A DNA stretch of 38,184 nucleotides, from positions 1 to 38,184 of the forward strand of contig JWIT01000032.1 in NCBI GenBank assembly GCA_000949895.1, in the 5' to 3' direction. Origin of the DNA: Agrobacterium arsenijevicii. Lineage in GTDB: Bacteria > Pseudomonadota > Alphaproteobacteria > Rhizobiales > Rhizobiaceae. Position numbers and translations under genes: made by a program. The notes below the pieces were generated by a model. The model ran no database searches, had not been told where the DNA came from, and saw nothing but the letters and a program-made list of their open reading frames with translations. Position 1 is the first letter of the stretch; every line of letters begins with the position of its first letter. This document shows, in pieces, positions 1-8,268 of the stretch.

Positions 1-138
1 CGACCAGTACAGACGATCCAGGAAAATAAGGGCCTAGAGCGCGCTGTCTTAAACGAGACTTGGTGCAAAAGCGCACAAGGTTGGCGGACGCCGCTCATGA
101 AGTCGGCTTCTGATGAAGAACGCAAATGCAATGGATAG
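1..138 (+). CDS. Possible 3' end of an upstream gene (unidentified)
   Basis: Frame 1 is open from the left window edge to a TAG at 136-138, giving about 45 residues with no recognisable motif. It ends six bases before the preferred GTG start of the pxpA-like gene, which would suit the tail of an upstream operon member. Other readings are chance, because a 45-codon open frame is not significant in GC-rich DNA. I cannot name a family for it. Confidence 0.2.
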   Translation, partial: RPVQTIQENKGLERAVLNETWCKSAQGWRTPLMKSASDEERKCNG

Positions 139-143
139 CGAAA

Positions 144-923
144 GTGGCAAGTATCGATTTAAACAGTGACCTTGGTGAGAGCTTCGGTCCTTGGCCGATG
201 GGCGATGACGTGTCGATGTTGTCGCTCGTCACCAGCGCGAACGTCGCCTGCGGTTTTCATGCCGGCGACCCGGCGGGCATACTGAGCGTGCTGGCGGAGG
301 CCGCCAGGCGTGGCGTTTCCGTGGGCGCACATGTCGGTTATCGCGATCTCGTCGGCTTCGGCCGCCGAAACATGGACCCTTCCAGCGCCGAACTCTTCGG
401 CGATACTGTCTATCAGATCGGCGCGCTGATGGGACTTACCAAGGCCGCCGGAACTACGGTGCGCTACGTCAAGCCTCACGGTGCGCTCTACAACACGATC
501 GCCCATGACGCCCGTCAGGCCGCCGACGTGATAGACGCCGTCAAGGCGGTCGATCCGTCACTTATGCTCATGGTTCTTGCCGGCGCGCCGATCGTGGAAC
601 AGGCTCGCGCAGCTGGCCTCACGGTTATCTGCGAGGCTTTCGCCGATCGCGCCTACAATGCCGACGGAAGTCTCGTCAGTCGACGCCTTCCCGGCTCCGT
701 CATCCATGATCCGGCAGATGTCGCGGACCGTATTTTGCGCCTCGTGACCGAGGGCCGTATCACCGCCATAGATGGATCTGATGTGCGGCTCGAAACTCAA
801 TCGATCTGCATTCACGGCGATACGCCGGCCGCCGTAGGGATCGCGCGCAACCTGCGTGAGACGCTCGTCACCCGCGGTGTCGACCTGAAGCCCTTCGCCG
901 AAGGGATTATTGTCCATGCGTGA
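144..923 (+). CDS. pxpA: 5-oxoprolinase subunit A-like, LamB/YcsF family
   Basis: LamB/YcsF-family protein of 259 residues, a normal length. The family signature is at the very N-terminus (IDLNSDLGESFG), followed by ANVACGFHAGDP and the VKPHGALYN motif. PxpA acts with PxpB and PxpC in ATP-dependent opening of 5-oxoproline to glutamate in the cytoplasm; relatives next to biotin carboxylases may act on other lactams or amides. The start is uncertain: GTG 144 puts the signature where homologues begin, whereas ATG 126 with a weak GAAGAA upstream would add six unusual residues. The 3' end overlaps the next gene by 8 bp (916-923), so the genes are probably translationally coupled. Family assignment is firm; the substrate is inferred from the family. 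Confidence 0.9.
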   Translation: MASIDLNSDLGESFGPWPMGDDVSMLSLVTSANVACGFHAGDPAGILSVLAEAARRGVSVGAHVGYRDLVGFGRRNMDPSSAELFGDTVYQIGALMGLTKAAGTTVRYVKPHGALYNTIAHDARQAADVIDAVKAVDPSLMLMVLAGAPIVEQARAAGLTVICEAFADRAYNADGSLVSRRLPGSVIHDPADVADRILRLVTEGRITAIDGSDVRLETQSICIHGDTPAAVGIARNLRETLVTRGVDLKPFAEGIIVHA

Positions 924-2514
924 TCGTCTTCGCTTTCTTCCAGCAGGCGGCAACGCTCTCCTCGTCGAGCTTGAGAATCTGGAAACAACGCTGACGTTGC
1001 TCGACGGTCTGCTCGCCGCCCGGCTGGAAGGCGTGACGGAACTGGTGCCGGCTGCACGCACGGTAATGGTTCACTTCGACCCATTATTCACCGATCGTGC
1101 TCGCCTTGCGGCAGCGATCTCCGCAATTGACCTGTCCGTTCGCAGCACGCGGCGGGGCGAAGTCTTCGAAATCCCCGTCATTTATGACGGCGAGGATCTC
1201 GGCGACGTGGCGGAAAACCTTGGTTGGACGGTGGAGGAGGTCATTCGTCGCCACACCCAAGCGACCTTTACCGTTGCCTTCACGGGCTTCGCGCCGGGCT
1301 TTGCCTACATGACGTGCGACGATCCCGGTTTCGACGTGCCGCGCCGGAAAAGCCCGCGCGTGCGCATTCCCGCCGGCTCCGTCGCCATAGCGGGCACGTT
1401 CGGGGGAATCTACCCGTCCGACAGCCCCGGCGGCTGGCAGCTTCTCGGCAGAACTCCGCTCGCGATGTGGGACACCAATCGCCCGCGCGCCGCTCTTCTC
1501 GCGCCTGGCGACCGTGTACGCTTCCACGGCATGGCGAAGGTCGCGACCATGCCGGTATCCACTGCTTCGGCTCGGCGGGGGGAAGATACACGCCCTTCCG
1601 AAGGTCTCAAGATTACCCGCACCGATCGCCCCGCGCTCTATCAGGATTTCGGCCGCCCTGGCAGGGCCGATCAGGGCGTTTCGGAGGCCGGCGCGCTCGA
1701 CCGTGCAAGTCTCGCCGAAGCCAATCTCTGCGTGGGCAATACCCGCGGCGCGGCGGCCATTGAGATCGCCTTTGGCGGCTTCGCGCTCAAGGCGGACCGG
1801 CCGGTGACGCTCGCCGTGACCGGCGCGCCCAGCCCGCTTACCATCCGCACGGCGGCCGGGCGCGAAATATCGGCTCCATTCGCTCGCCCTTTCTCGCTTG
1901 ATGCGGGGGACGAGCTGACACTCGGTTTTCCACCTGAAGGTACGCGTAGTTATCTGGCATTGCGGGGCGGCTTTGCCGTCGAGTCGATTCTTGGTTCGGC
2001 ATCCACCGACACGTTGGCGAAAGTTGGCCCCCCGCCCGTTATCGCAGGCGACATACTCTGTGTGGCGAATGCTTGCGCTGCAGCCGTCGATGCCGACCGG
2101 CCGCAGCCACAACGCCTGCCGCGTGCGGGCGAGACGGTTACGCTCGATGTCGTTCTCGGGCCTCGCACCGACTGGTTCACGGAAAAGGGCGTGGAAACAC
2201 TGCTCTCACAGGAATGGCAGGTGACGGCGGAATCGAGCCGCGTTGGTGTGCGGCTTTCCGGCGCCGATCCGCTGGAGAGGCGCGATGCGGCCGAGCTTCC
2301 TTCGGAGGCTACGGCCCTCGGTGCGATCCAGGTGCCACATAACGGCCAGCCTGTACTTTTCCTCGCTGACCATCCGCTGACTGGCGGCTATCCGGTGATC
2401 GGCGTCGTCGCGCGCCATCATCTCGATCTCGCCGGCCAGATTCCCATCGGCGCGAATATCCGCTTCAATTCCATCGCCACCTTCGATCCTCTAACACAGG
2501 AAACCGACCGATGA
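916..2514 (+). CDS. pxpBC: Fused 5-oxoprolinase subunits B and C (AHS1-AHS2 / KipI-KipA)
   Basis: A single 532-residue protein carries an AHS1 (KipI/PxpB) domain over roughly residues 1-215, with FTGFAPGFAYM and a SVAIAGTFGGIYPSDSPGGW stretch, then an AHS2 (KipA/PxpC, biotin-dependent carboxyltransferase-like) domain over roughly 225-530, with ALYQDFGRPGRADQGVSEAG and a C-terminal GGYPVIGVV motif. In many bacteria these are two genes; fusion is also common. ATG 916 is preferred over TTG 910. The 3' end overlaps the next gene by ATGA. AHS1 plus AHS2 is also the carboxyltransferase half of urea carboxylase, which matters because the next gene supplies biotin carboxylase and biotinyl domains. 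The activity is therefore either 5-oxoprolinase or a related biotin-dependent lactam/amide carboxylase. Confidence 0.9.
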   Translation: MRDRLRFLPAGGNALLVELENLETTLTLLDGLLAARLEGVTELVPAARTVMVHFDPLFTDRARLAAAISAIDLSVRSTRRGEVFEIPVIYDGEDLGDVAENLGWTVEEVIRRHTQATFTVAFTGFAPGFAYMTCDDPGFDVPRRKSPRVRIPAGSVAIAGTFGGIYPSDSPGGWQLLGRTPLAMWDTNRPRAALLAPGDRVRFHGMAKVATMPVSTASARRGEDTRPSEGLKITRTDRPALYQDFGRPGRADQGVSEAGALDRASLAEANLCVGNTRGAAAIEIAFGGFALKADRPVTLAVTGAPSPLTIRTAAGREISAPFARPFSLDAGDELTLGFPPEGTRSYLALRGGFAVESILGSASTDTLAKVGPPPVIAGDILCVANACAAAVDADRPQPQRLPRAGETVTLDVVLGPRTDWFTEKGVETLLSQEWQVTAESSRVGVRLSGADPLERRDAAELPSEATALGAIQVPHNGQPVLFLADHPLTGGYPVIGVVARHHLDLAGQIPIGANIRFNSIATFDPLTQETDR

Positions 2515-4232
2515 AAAAGCTGCTCATCGCCAATCGCGGCGAAATCGCCATCCGCATCGCCCGCGCCGCCCGCGACTACGGTGTCGCCTCAGTCGCTATC
2601 TACTCGGATGCCGACGCCAGCTCGCTTTATGTTGAGCTTGCCGACGAGGCCTATGGCCTCGGTCCCGGCCGTCCGGCCGACACTTATCTGGACATCGGGA
2701 AGATCGTGGAGATCGCGCGGCGTGCGGGCGCGGACGCTGTTCATCCGGGCTATGGCTTCCTGTCGGAACGGGCGGAGTTCGCTCAGGCCGTGATCGACGC
2801 AGGCCTCATTTGGGTCGGTCCGAGACCCGCGGTCATCACAGCGCTCGGCGACAAGGTGGAGGCCCGTCGCATTGCCGAAAAGGTCGGCGCACCGCTCGTC
2901 AAGGGGTCGCCGGGCCCGCTGGCATCGGCGGCGGAGGCTGTCGCGTTCGCCACGGAAGCCGGCTTGCCGCTTGCCATCAAAGCCGCGTTCGGTGGCGGCG
3001 GACGTGGTATGAAGGTGGCGCGCAAACTGGAGGAAGTCGGCGAACTCTTCGATTCCGCCGTGCGCGAGGCCAAGGAAGCCTTCGGCCGGGGTGAATGTTA
3101 CGCCGAGCAGTTCCTCGACAAGCCACGTCATATCGAGGCGCAAATCGTTGCCGATAGCCACGGCAATACCGTCGTTCTCGGCACGCGCGACTGTTCGCTG
3201 CAGCGTCGCAACCAGAAGCTGGTGGAGGAAGCTCCCGCTCCTTTCATCACTGAGGAACAGCGTTCCCGTATTCACGACGCTGCACACGCCATATGTGCGG
3301 CGGCCGGTTATACCGGTGCGGGCACGGTGGAATTCCTGCTGTCGCAGGATGGCGTGATCTCGTTCCTCGAGGTTAACACACGCCTCCAGGTCGAGCATCC
3401 GGTGACGGAGGAAACGACCGGTATCGATATCGTCATCGAGCAGTTGCGCATCGCCGACGGCTTGCCGCTTTCAGTGACGGAGACGCCGCCGCCGCGCGGT
3501 CACGCATTTGAGTTCCGCATCAATGCCGAAGATCCCGGTCGCGGCTTCCTGCCGACGCCGGGCCTCATCACTCTCTTTCGCGCCCCATCCGGGCCGGGAA
3601 TCCGGCTCGATGCGGGGGTGGAAACGGGCTCGGAAATCCCCGGTCTCTACGATTCCATGATGGCGAAACTCATCGTGACCGGGGCGACACGCGAGGAGGC
3701 GCTGATACGCGCCCGCCGGGCGCTCGCCGAGTTCAAGATTGAAGGTGTTGCTTCGGTGCTGCCCTTCCACCGCGCCGTGCTTGATGAACCTGCATTCATC
3801 GGCGAGGATGGCTTTGGGGTCTTCACCAACTGGATCGAAACAGAATTCCGCGGCATTGAGCCCGCCGTTCGTGTGGATGCGGTCGAACGCGGTATTCTGC
3901 GCAGCTTTATTGAGATTGACGGAAAACGCCACACGCTCGGCCTGCCAACGGCACTCTTCTCCGACCTTGCTGCGGCGCCTCAAAGTCCGCAAGCTGCGTC
4001 GGGAGTTTCCTTGGCCGAGAGCGCGGTGACAGCTCCCATTCCCGGCACGCTCCAGCAATGGCTGGTTGAGGACGGGGCGGAAGTCGCGCGAGGCGAGGCC
4101 GTCGCGCTTATCGAGGCAATGAAGATGGAAACCCGTGTTCTGGCCCCGAAGTCTGGCCGTATTCGAATTCTGGCCTCGGCGGAGCTTGGGAAAACAGTAG
4201 GCCTCAGCGCTCACCTTGCAACAATCGAGTAG
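2511..4232 (+). CDS. Biotin carboxylase fused to biotin carboxyl carrier domain
   Basis: A 573-residue protein. Residues about 1-450 are biotin carboxylase: it opens with KKLLIANRGEIAIRIARA, carries the ATP-grasp glycine loop AAFGGGGRGMKV, and has EVNTRLQVEHPVTEE in the active site. A linker leads to a C-terminal biotinyl domain with the EAMKMET motif; the biotinylated lysine is Lys538. No carboxyltransferase domain is present, so the partner must be separate, and the PxpBC protein whose stop codon overlaps this start (ATGA, 2511-2514) is the obvious candidate. The length is far below that of propionyl- or methylcrotonyl-CoA carboxylase alpha subunits with a BT domain. The acetyl-CoA carboxylase label often given to such proteins is a homology label, not a function shown here. 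Confidence 0.92.
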   Translation: MKKLLIANRGEIAIRIARAARDYGVASVAIYSDADASSLYVELADEAYGLGPGRPADTYLDIGKIVEIARRAGADAVHPGYGFLSERAEFAQAVIDAGLIWVGPRPAVITALGDKVEARRIAEKVGAPLVKGSPGPLASAAEAVAFATEAGLPLAIKAAFGGGGRGMKVARKLEEVGELFDSAVREAKEAFGRGECYAEQFLDKPRHIEAQIVADSHGNTVVLGTRDCSLQRRNQKLVEEAPAPFITEEQRSRIHDAAHAICAAAGYTGAGTVEFLLSQDGVISFLEVNTRLQVEHPVTEETTGIDIVIEQLRIADGLPLSVTETPPPRGHAFEFRINAEDPGRGFLPTPGLITLFRAPSGPGIRLDAGVETGSEIPGLYDSMMAKLIVTGATREEALIRARRALAEFKIEGVASVLPFHRAVLDEPAFIGEDGFGVFTNWIETEFRGIEPAVRVDAVERGILRSFIEIDGKRHTLGLPTALFSDLAAAPQSPQAASGVSLAESAVTAPIPGTLQQWLVEDGAEVARGEAVALIEAMKMETRVLAPKSGRIRILASAELGKTVGLSAHLATIE

Positions 4233-4244
4233 TGGCGGCGGGCT

Positions 4245-5201
4245 ATGGTCACTATTCTCGACAGGACGTCGTCCGACGAAAAGCGTATCCGCCACCCGGA
4301 AAAGGCTCATAAGCCTGATACCGAGGTCATGCGCAAGCCGGAATGGATCCGCGTCAAGGCGCCGACATCCAAGGGCTACCACGAGACGCGCGAACTGGTG
4401 CGCAGTCACAAGCTGGTGACGGTGTGCGAGGAAGCCGGCTGTCCAAATATCGGCGAATGCTGGGACAAGAAACACGCGACCTTCATGATCATGGGTGAGA
4501 TCTGCACCCGCGCCTGCGCCTTCTGCAACGTCGCGACCGGCAAGCCCAATGCGCTTGACATGGACGAGCCGGAAAACGTCGCCAAGGCCGTCAAGCAGAT
4601 GGGCCTCAGCCACGTCGTCATTACCTCGGTCGACCGCGACGATCTCGCCGATGGCGGCGCGGAGCACTTCGAAAAGGTGATCTGGGCGATCCGCGCTGCG
4701 TCTCCCAACACCACCATCGAAATTCTGACCCCGGACTTCCTGAAGAAGCCCGGCGCGCTGGAGCGTGTCGTCGCGGCGAAGCCCGATGTCTTCAACCACA
4801 ATATGGAAACCGTTCCGGGCAATTACCTCACGGTTCGCCCAGGTGCGCGTTATTTTCATTCCGTGCGCCTGTTGCAGCGCGTCAAGGAACTGGACCCCAC
4901 CATGTTCACCAAGTCGGGCATCATGGTTGGCCTCGGTGAAGAGCGTAACGAAGTGCTGCAGCTGATGGACGATCTGCGCAGTGCTGACGTGGACTTCCTG
5001 ACTATCGGCCAGTATCTGCAGCCGACCCGCAAGCACCACAAGGTCGAGGCCTTCGTGACGCCGGAGGAATTCAAGTCCTACGAGACGGTCGCCTATACCA
5101 AGGGCTTCCTGATGGTCGCCTCCAGCCCGTTGACCCGTTCTTCCCACCATGCCGGTGAAGACTTTGCGCGCCTCAAGACCGCGCGCCAACGACCTTCCTA
5201 A
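4245..5201 (+). CDS. lipA: Lipoyl synthase, radical SAM
   Basis: Full-length (318 residues) lipoyl synthase. It inserts two sulfurs into octanoyl groups on lipoyl domains, using S-adenosylmethionine and two 4Fe-4S clusters. The auxiliary cluster cysteines are C61, C66 and C72 (CEEAGCPNIGEC) and the radical SAM cysteines are C87, C91 and C94 (CTRACAFC). The C-terminal RSSHH motif of the family, whose serine ligates the auxiliary cluster, is present near the end, so the protein should be active. The start follows the carboxylase stop by 12 bp, so it looks like the last gene of that operon. This is an odd neighbourhood, because rhizobial lipA normally sits with pyruvate dehydrogenase genes. It could be a second copy or a relocated housekeeping gene; the window cannot decide. 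Confidence 0.95.
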   Translation: MVTILDRTSSDEKRIRHPEKAHKPDTEVMRKPEWIRVKAPTSKGYHETRELVRSHKLVTVCEEAGCPNIGECWDKKHATFMIMGEICTRACAFCNVATGKPNALDMDEPENVAKAVKQMGLSHVVITSVDRDDLADGGAEHFEKVIWAIRAASPNTTIEILTPDFLKKPGALERVVAAKPDVFNHNMETVPGNYLTVRPGARYFHSVRLLQRVKELDPTMFTKSGIMVGLGEERNEVLQLMDDLRSADVDFLTIGQYLQPTRKHHKVEAFVTPEEFKSYETVAYTKGFLMVASSPLTRSSHHAGEDFARLKTARQRPS

Positions 5202-5486
5202 CAAACGTACTAGCCGCGTCTAAATGCGTTAAGCCGTCCCGATATAAGGAAAACCTATAGTTCGACATTAGATAAAATAATTTTCCAAAATGATCTTCGT
5301 GCCATTCAATCAATGAAACTCACCTACGGAGGATTAAATACCGAATATATACAGAATAAAAAAATCTTCGGTTGTGAAGTAATTTGGCCGCATTGAAAAG
5401 TTGAAAAAACAATATGTGGCTTGTTCGAATATAGCTCGAAGAAAAACATGTAGCGAGAATTGTATAGTTCAAAAAAAGGGGGAACT
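5202..5486 (+). promoter_or_regulatory. AT-rich intergenic region ahead of the transporter operon
   Basis: This 285 bp gap is markedly more AT-rich than the genes on its left and should hold the promoter of the liv operon. An inverted repeat TTCGA-N7-TCGAA lies at 5424-5440, and the octamer TATAGTTC occurs twice, at 5256-5263 and 5463-5470. A strong Shine-Dalgarno (GGGGGA, about 5478-5483) precedes the ATG at 5487. No convincing terminator with a T-run follows lipA. A 27-codon open frame at 5313 has no support. The exact promoter cannot be placed by eye. Confidence 0.4.
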
Positions 5487-6686
5487 ATGAAAATTTCGGC
5501 GATTGTTACAGGAACATTTTTTTCGGCCTCGACGCTGATGCTTTCGAACCCGGTCGTCGCAAAGGACGGGGAAATTGTCATCGGCATGGCCTACGCGAAA
5601 ACGGGCTGGATGGAGGCTTACGACGGCGATGGTGCCAAAATGGCCGAACTCTGGATTGAGCGGGTTAATGCATCGGGTGGAATTGGCGGCAAAAAGATCA
5701 AGCTTCTGACGGCCGATACGAAGACAGATCGGGTAGAAGCCGCGAAAGCAGGCCAACGGCTCGTATCCGAAGGAGTTGATCTCCTTATCGTATCTGCGGA
5801 TTATGACTACGGTTCTCCGACCGCCCTACAAGGTCAGAAGGCGGGTGTTGTCTCTGTCTCCCTTGGCGCAGGCGACCCCAAAATGGGCGTTGTCGGCATT
5901 GGCCCACTGGTCTTCACCTCCGCCGTTGCTGCTCAGTTGGAGGGGGCTACGATGGCCGACTGGGGCATTGAGAAGAAAGGGTTCAAAAAAGGTTATGAAC
6001 TCATCGATGACATCAACGAATACTCGAAATCAGTCTGTGCGGGATACAAATGGGCATTCGGCTCTAAAGCGAAGGTGGTTGGTAGCGATTCGTTCAAGCT
6101 CACCGACGCTGCTGTCAACGCCCAGGTGACGCGACTTGCTGAAGCCGTCAAAAACGACGGGGTTGATAACGTGATGGTGTGCTTTAGCGGTACGCCAGCA
6201 GCAAGCGTTATCAGGCAGATTCGCGCCGCGGGCATCACTATTCCCATCATGTCAGGCACTTCAATGGACGGAACCTATTGGGTCAATTCCGTTCCGGATT
6301 TGAAGGATTTCTATCTTCCGACGTCTGCGCTTCCTCAGGGCGATAGCCGCGCGGAAGTCAACAAAATTACCGAAGCGTTCAAAGCGAAGTACGGTTCTGT
6401 GCCCAGCACACAGTATCCTTATCCGATCTATGCTTGGCTCGACCTCTGGAGAAAAGCCGTCGAAGCAACCGGAACTACCGACACGAAAGCTGTCATCGGC
6501 GAACTGGAAACCTATTCGGATGTTCCCACAGTACTTGGCCTCCGGAGCTTCAGCCCGAAGCTTCACATCCAGACGCGATCACCTCTTTTAATAACGCGTT
6601 ATGCGGATGGGAAACAAGCGTTTGTGGAGGAATGGCGTATCCCGACAGACATCCCGGCCGACGTTCTCTACAGAACCAAAAAGTGA
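5487..6686 (+). CDS. ABC transporter periplasmic substrate-binding protein, branched-chain amino acid type
   Basis: A 399-residue Leu/Ile/Val-type binding protein (Peripla_BP_6 family). It starts with a typical Sec signal peptide (Lys, then a hydrophobic run, then NPVVA as the likely cleavage site near residue 25), and the mature protein begins KDGEIVIGMAYAKTGW. The ERVNASGGIGGKKIKLL segment is the standard family motif. ATG 5487 is chosen because it has a GGGGGA ribosome site and gives a clean signal peptide; the frame extends 27 bp further upstream without reason. It leads an operon with both ATPases and both permeases of this transporter class. Members bind amino acids, amides, aromatic acids or other small polar compounds, so the ligand cannot be named. 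A strong hairpin follows the gene. Confidence 0.9.
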   Translation: MKISAIVTGTFFSASTLMLSNPVVAKDGEIVIGMAYAKTGWMEAYDGDGAKMAELWIERVNASGGIGGKKIKLLTADTKTDRVEAAKAGQRLVSEGVDLLIVSADYDYGSPTALQGQKAGVVSVSLGAGDPKMGVVGIGPLVFTSAVAAQLEGATMADWGIEKKGFKKGYELIDDINEYSKSVCAGYKWAFGSKAKVVGSDSFKLTDAAVNAQVTRLAEAVKNDGVDNVMVCFSGTPAASVIRQIRAAGITIPIMSGTSMDGTYWVNSVPDLKDFYLPTSALPQGDSRAEVNKITEAFKAKYGSVPSTQYPYPIYAWLDLWRKAVEATGTTDTKAVIGELETYSDVPTVLGLRSFSPKLHIQTRSPLLITRYADGKQAFVEEWRIPTDIPADVLYRTKK

Positions 6687-6707
6687 ACCGATACAACTAA
6701 CTAAGCA

Positions 6708-6742
6708 TCAATTTGGCGTTGCCAGTCGCCGCGCCAAATTGA
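6708..6742 (+). promoter_or_regulatory. Intercistronic hairpin between binding protein and ATPase genes
   Basis: An 11 bp perfect inverted repeat (TCAATTTGGCG at 6708-6718 and its complement at 6732-6742) encloses a 13-base loop. No run of T follows, so it is unlikely to be a complete intrinsic terminator. Hairpins here commonly protect the upstream binding-protein mRNA from 3' exonucleases, giving more binding protein than membrane subunits. That role is inferred from position. Confidence 0.6.
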
Positions 6743-6762
6743 CGCTCAATCGAGTGTAATAC

Positions 6763-7533
6763 ATGTTGTTATCGAAGCTTTTTCCAAAGGATGCCTTCGG
6801 AGCCGACGGCGCTCGCCGTGAGTTGACCGTAAACAATCTCACGGTGCGCTTTCAAGGACTCTCCGCGATCTCGAATGTGACGTTGTCGATCGGGGGTAAC
6901 GAGATTGTCGGCCTGATCGGTCCGAACGGCGCAGGCAAGACGACCCTCGTGAACTGTCTTACAGGCTTTCAAAAACCCACCGAGGGTCAAATTCTTTTTA
7001 ATGGCCATGACACCACCAGATGGACCGCGAAAACCTTCAGGCGAAGAGGCGTCGCGCGTACCTTTCAAGCCGGACGCCTTTTCAAAGATATGACCGTCCT
7101 TGAGAACGCGCTGGTCACCGGTGTTGCCCTTGGCATGGGCAGTCGGGAGGCGAGGGTGCAAGCCCGAGCACTGTTGGATTGGACCGGGTTAAAGGACAGA
7201 TACGATCATTTGGCGTCTAGCCTCGCCTACACCGACCAGCGTCGTCTGGGCATTGCGAGGGCGCTGATGGTTTCGCCGAGATTTGTGTTGCTGGATGAGC
7301 CGGCCGCCGGCATGTCCGATACTGAGACCGAGGAACTTATGGGAATTATCGGCGAAATGCCGAAGATGTTCGACTGTAGCGTAATGCTGATCGAACATAA
7401 CATGCATCTGGTGATGAGCATATGCGGTCGGGTTCATGTGCTCGATGGAGGAAAGACCCTAGCCGAGGGTGCGCCTGAAGAGATCAAGCGCCATGAGGCC
7501 GTCATCAATGCTTATCTCGGGATGGAGGAATAA
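6763..7533 (+). CDS. ABC transporter ATP-binding protein (LivG-type)
   Basis: A 256-residue ATPase of the LivG class, one of the two cytoplasmic ATPases of a branched-chain-type importer. Walker A is GPNGAGKTT (about residues 53-61), the Q-loop region includes ARTFQ, Walker B is FVLLDEPAAG and the H-loop is IEHNMH. The signature position reads LAYTDQRR rather than a canonical LSGGQ or LPYGQQ, so the usual glycine is a threonine; degenerate signatures are tolerated in this family. The N-terminal 20 or so residues before LTVNNLTVRF are an extension. The stop codon directly abuts the TTG start of the second ATPase. Confidence 0.9.
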   Translation: MLLSKLFPKDAFGADGARRELTVNNLTVRFQGLSAISNVTLSIGGNEIVGLIGPNGAGKTTLVNCLTGFQKPTEGQILFNGHDTTRWTAKTFRRRGVARTFQAGRLFKDMTVLENALVTGVALGMGSREARVQARALLDWTGLKDRYDHLASSLAYTDQRRLGIARALMVSPRFVLLDEPAAGMSDTETEELMGIIGEMPKMFDCSVMLIEHNMHLVMSICGRVHVLDGGKTLAEGAPEEIKRHEAVINAYLGMEE

Positions 7534-8268
7534 TTGGCGCCCTTGCTCGCAATTGATGATCTCCATGTCCATTACAATGGAATGATCGCTCTGAGGGGTA
7601 TTTCCCTTGAGGTCAACATGAATGAGATCGTGTGCATTATCGGTCCGAATGGCGCCGGTAAGTCCACAACGCTGGCTTCCATCGCGGGTGGTGTCAAAGC
7701 AACCAAAGGCTCCATTCATTTGGCCGGCACGAATACGGCGGCCTTTGGCCCTGAAAAGCTGGCCGACATGGGCGTCTCGCTTGTTCCGGAGGGAAGACAT
7801 ATATTTTCATCCCTTTCTGTTGACGAGAATTTGATGATCGGGAGCCATCGGCGCACGGACAAGAAGGCGGTTCGAGCAGATCGAGATAGGCTATTGGGCT
7901 TGTTTCCCCGGCTGGTCGAGCGGTTGAATTATCCCGCAGGCCGCCTTTCCGGAGGTGAACAGCAAATGCTCGCCATAGCCAGAGCGATCATGACGAAGCC
8001 GAAGCTCTTGCTGATCGACGAGCCTTCACTGGGTCTGGCGCCGAAGATTGTCGAGCAGATCTACAGCATCGTCACAGAGTTACGGGACCGCGACGGGTTG
8101 ACCCTTCTGATAAACGAACAGTCATCCAACCGTATCCTGAAGCACGCAGATCGAATCTACGTTCTTCGCTCCGGCCAGATTCAACTGCATGGGCGTGCGG
8201 ATGATCTGAAGGACGGTGAGCGCATTCGGCGGGCATATTTCGGCTTTGAGGGAAACGGTCATGGTTGA
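7534..8268 (+). CDS. ABC transporter ATP-binding protein (LivF-type)
   Basis: A 244-residue ATPase of the LivF class. It has Walker A GPNGAGKSTT, a canonical signature LSGGEQQMLAIARA, Walker B LLLIDEPSLGLAP and a family-typical glutamine in INEQ at the switch. The start is TTG 7534, immediately after the preceding stop, with the upstream GGAGGAA acting as ribosome site. The gene overlaps the next permease by 8 bp (8261-8268), so the four transporter genes after the hairpin are one translation-coupled unit. It pairs with the LivG-type ATPase to power import. Confidence 0.92.
   Translation: MAPLLAIDDLHVHYNGMIALRGISLEVNMNEIVCIIGPNGAGKSTTLASIAGGVKATKGSIHLAGTNTAAFGPEKLADMGVSLVPEGRHIFSSLSVDENLMIGSHRRTDKKAVRADRDRLLGLFPRLVERLNYPAGRLSGGEQQMLAIARAIMTKPKLLLIDEPSLGLAPKIVEQIYSIVTELRDRDGLTLLINEQSSNRILKHADRIYVLRSGQIQLHGRADDLKDGERIRRAYFGFEGNGHG

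Noticed and set aside
3471..5204. Long minus-strand open frame (577 codons) opposite the carboxylase and lipA
   Set aside because: It is antisense to two genes with intact, conserved motifs; long antisense frames are common in GC-rich alphaproteobacterial DNA.
6708..6742. Intrinsic terminator after the binding-protein gene
   Set aside because: A good stem but no following T-run, and the downstream transporter genes need to be expressed with it.
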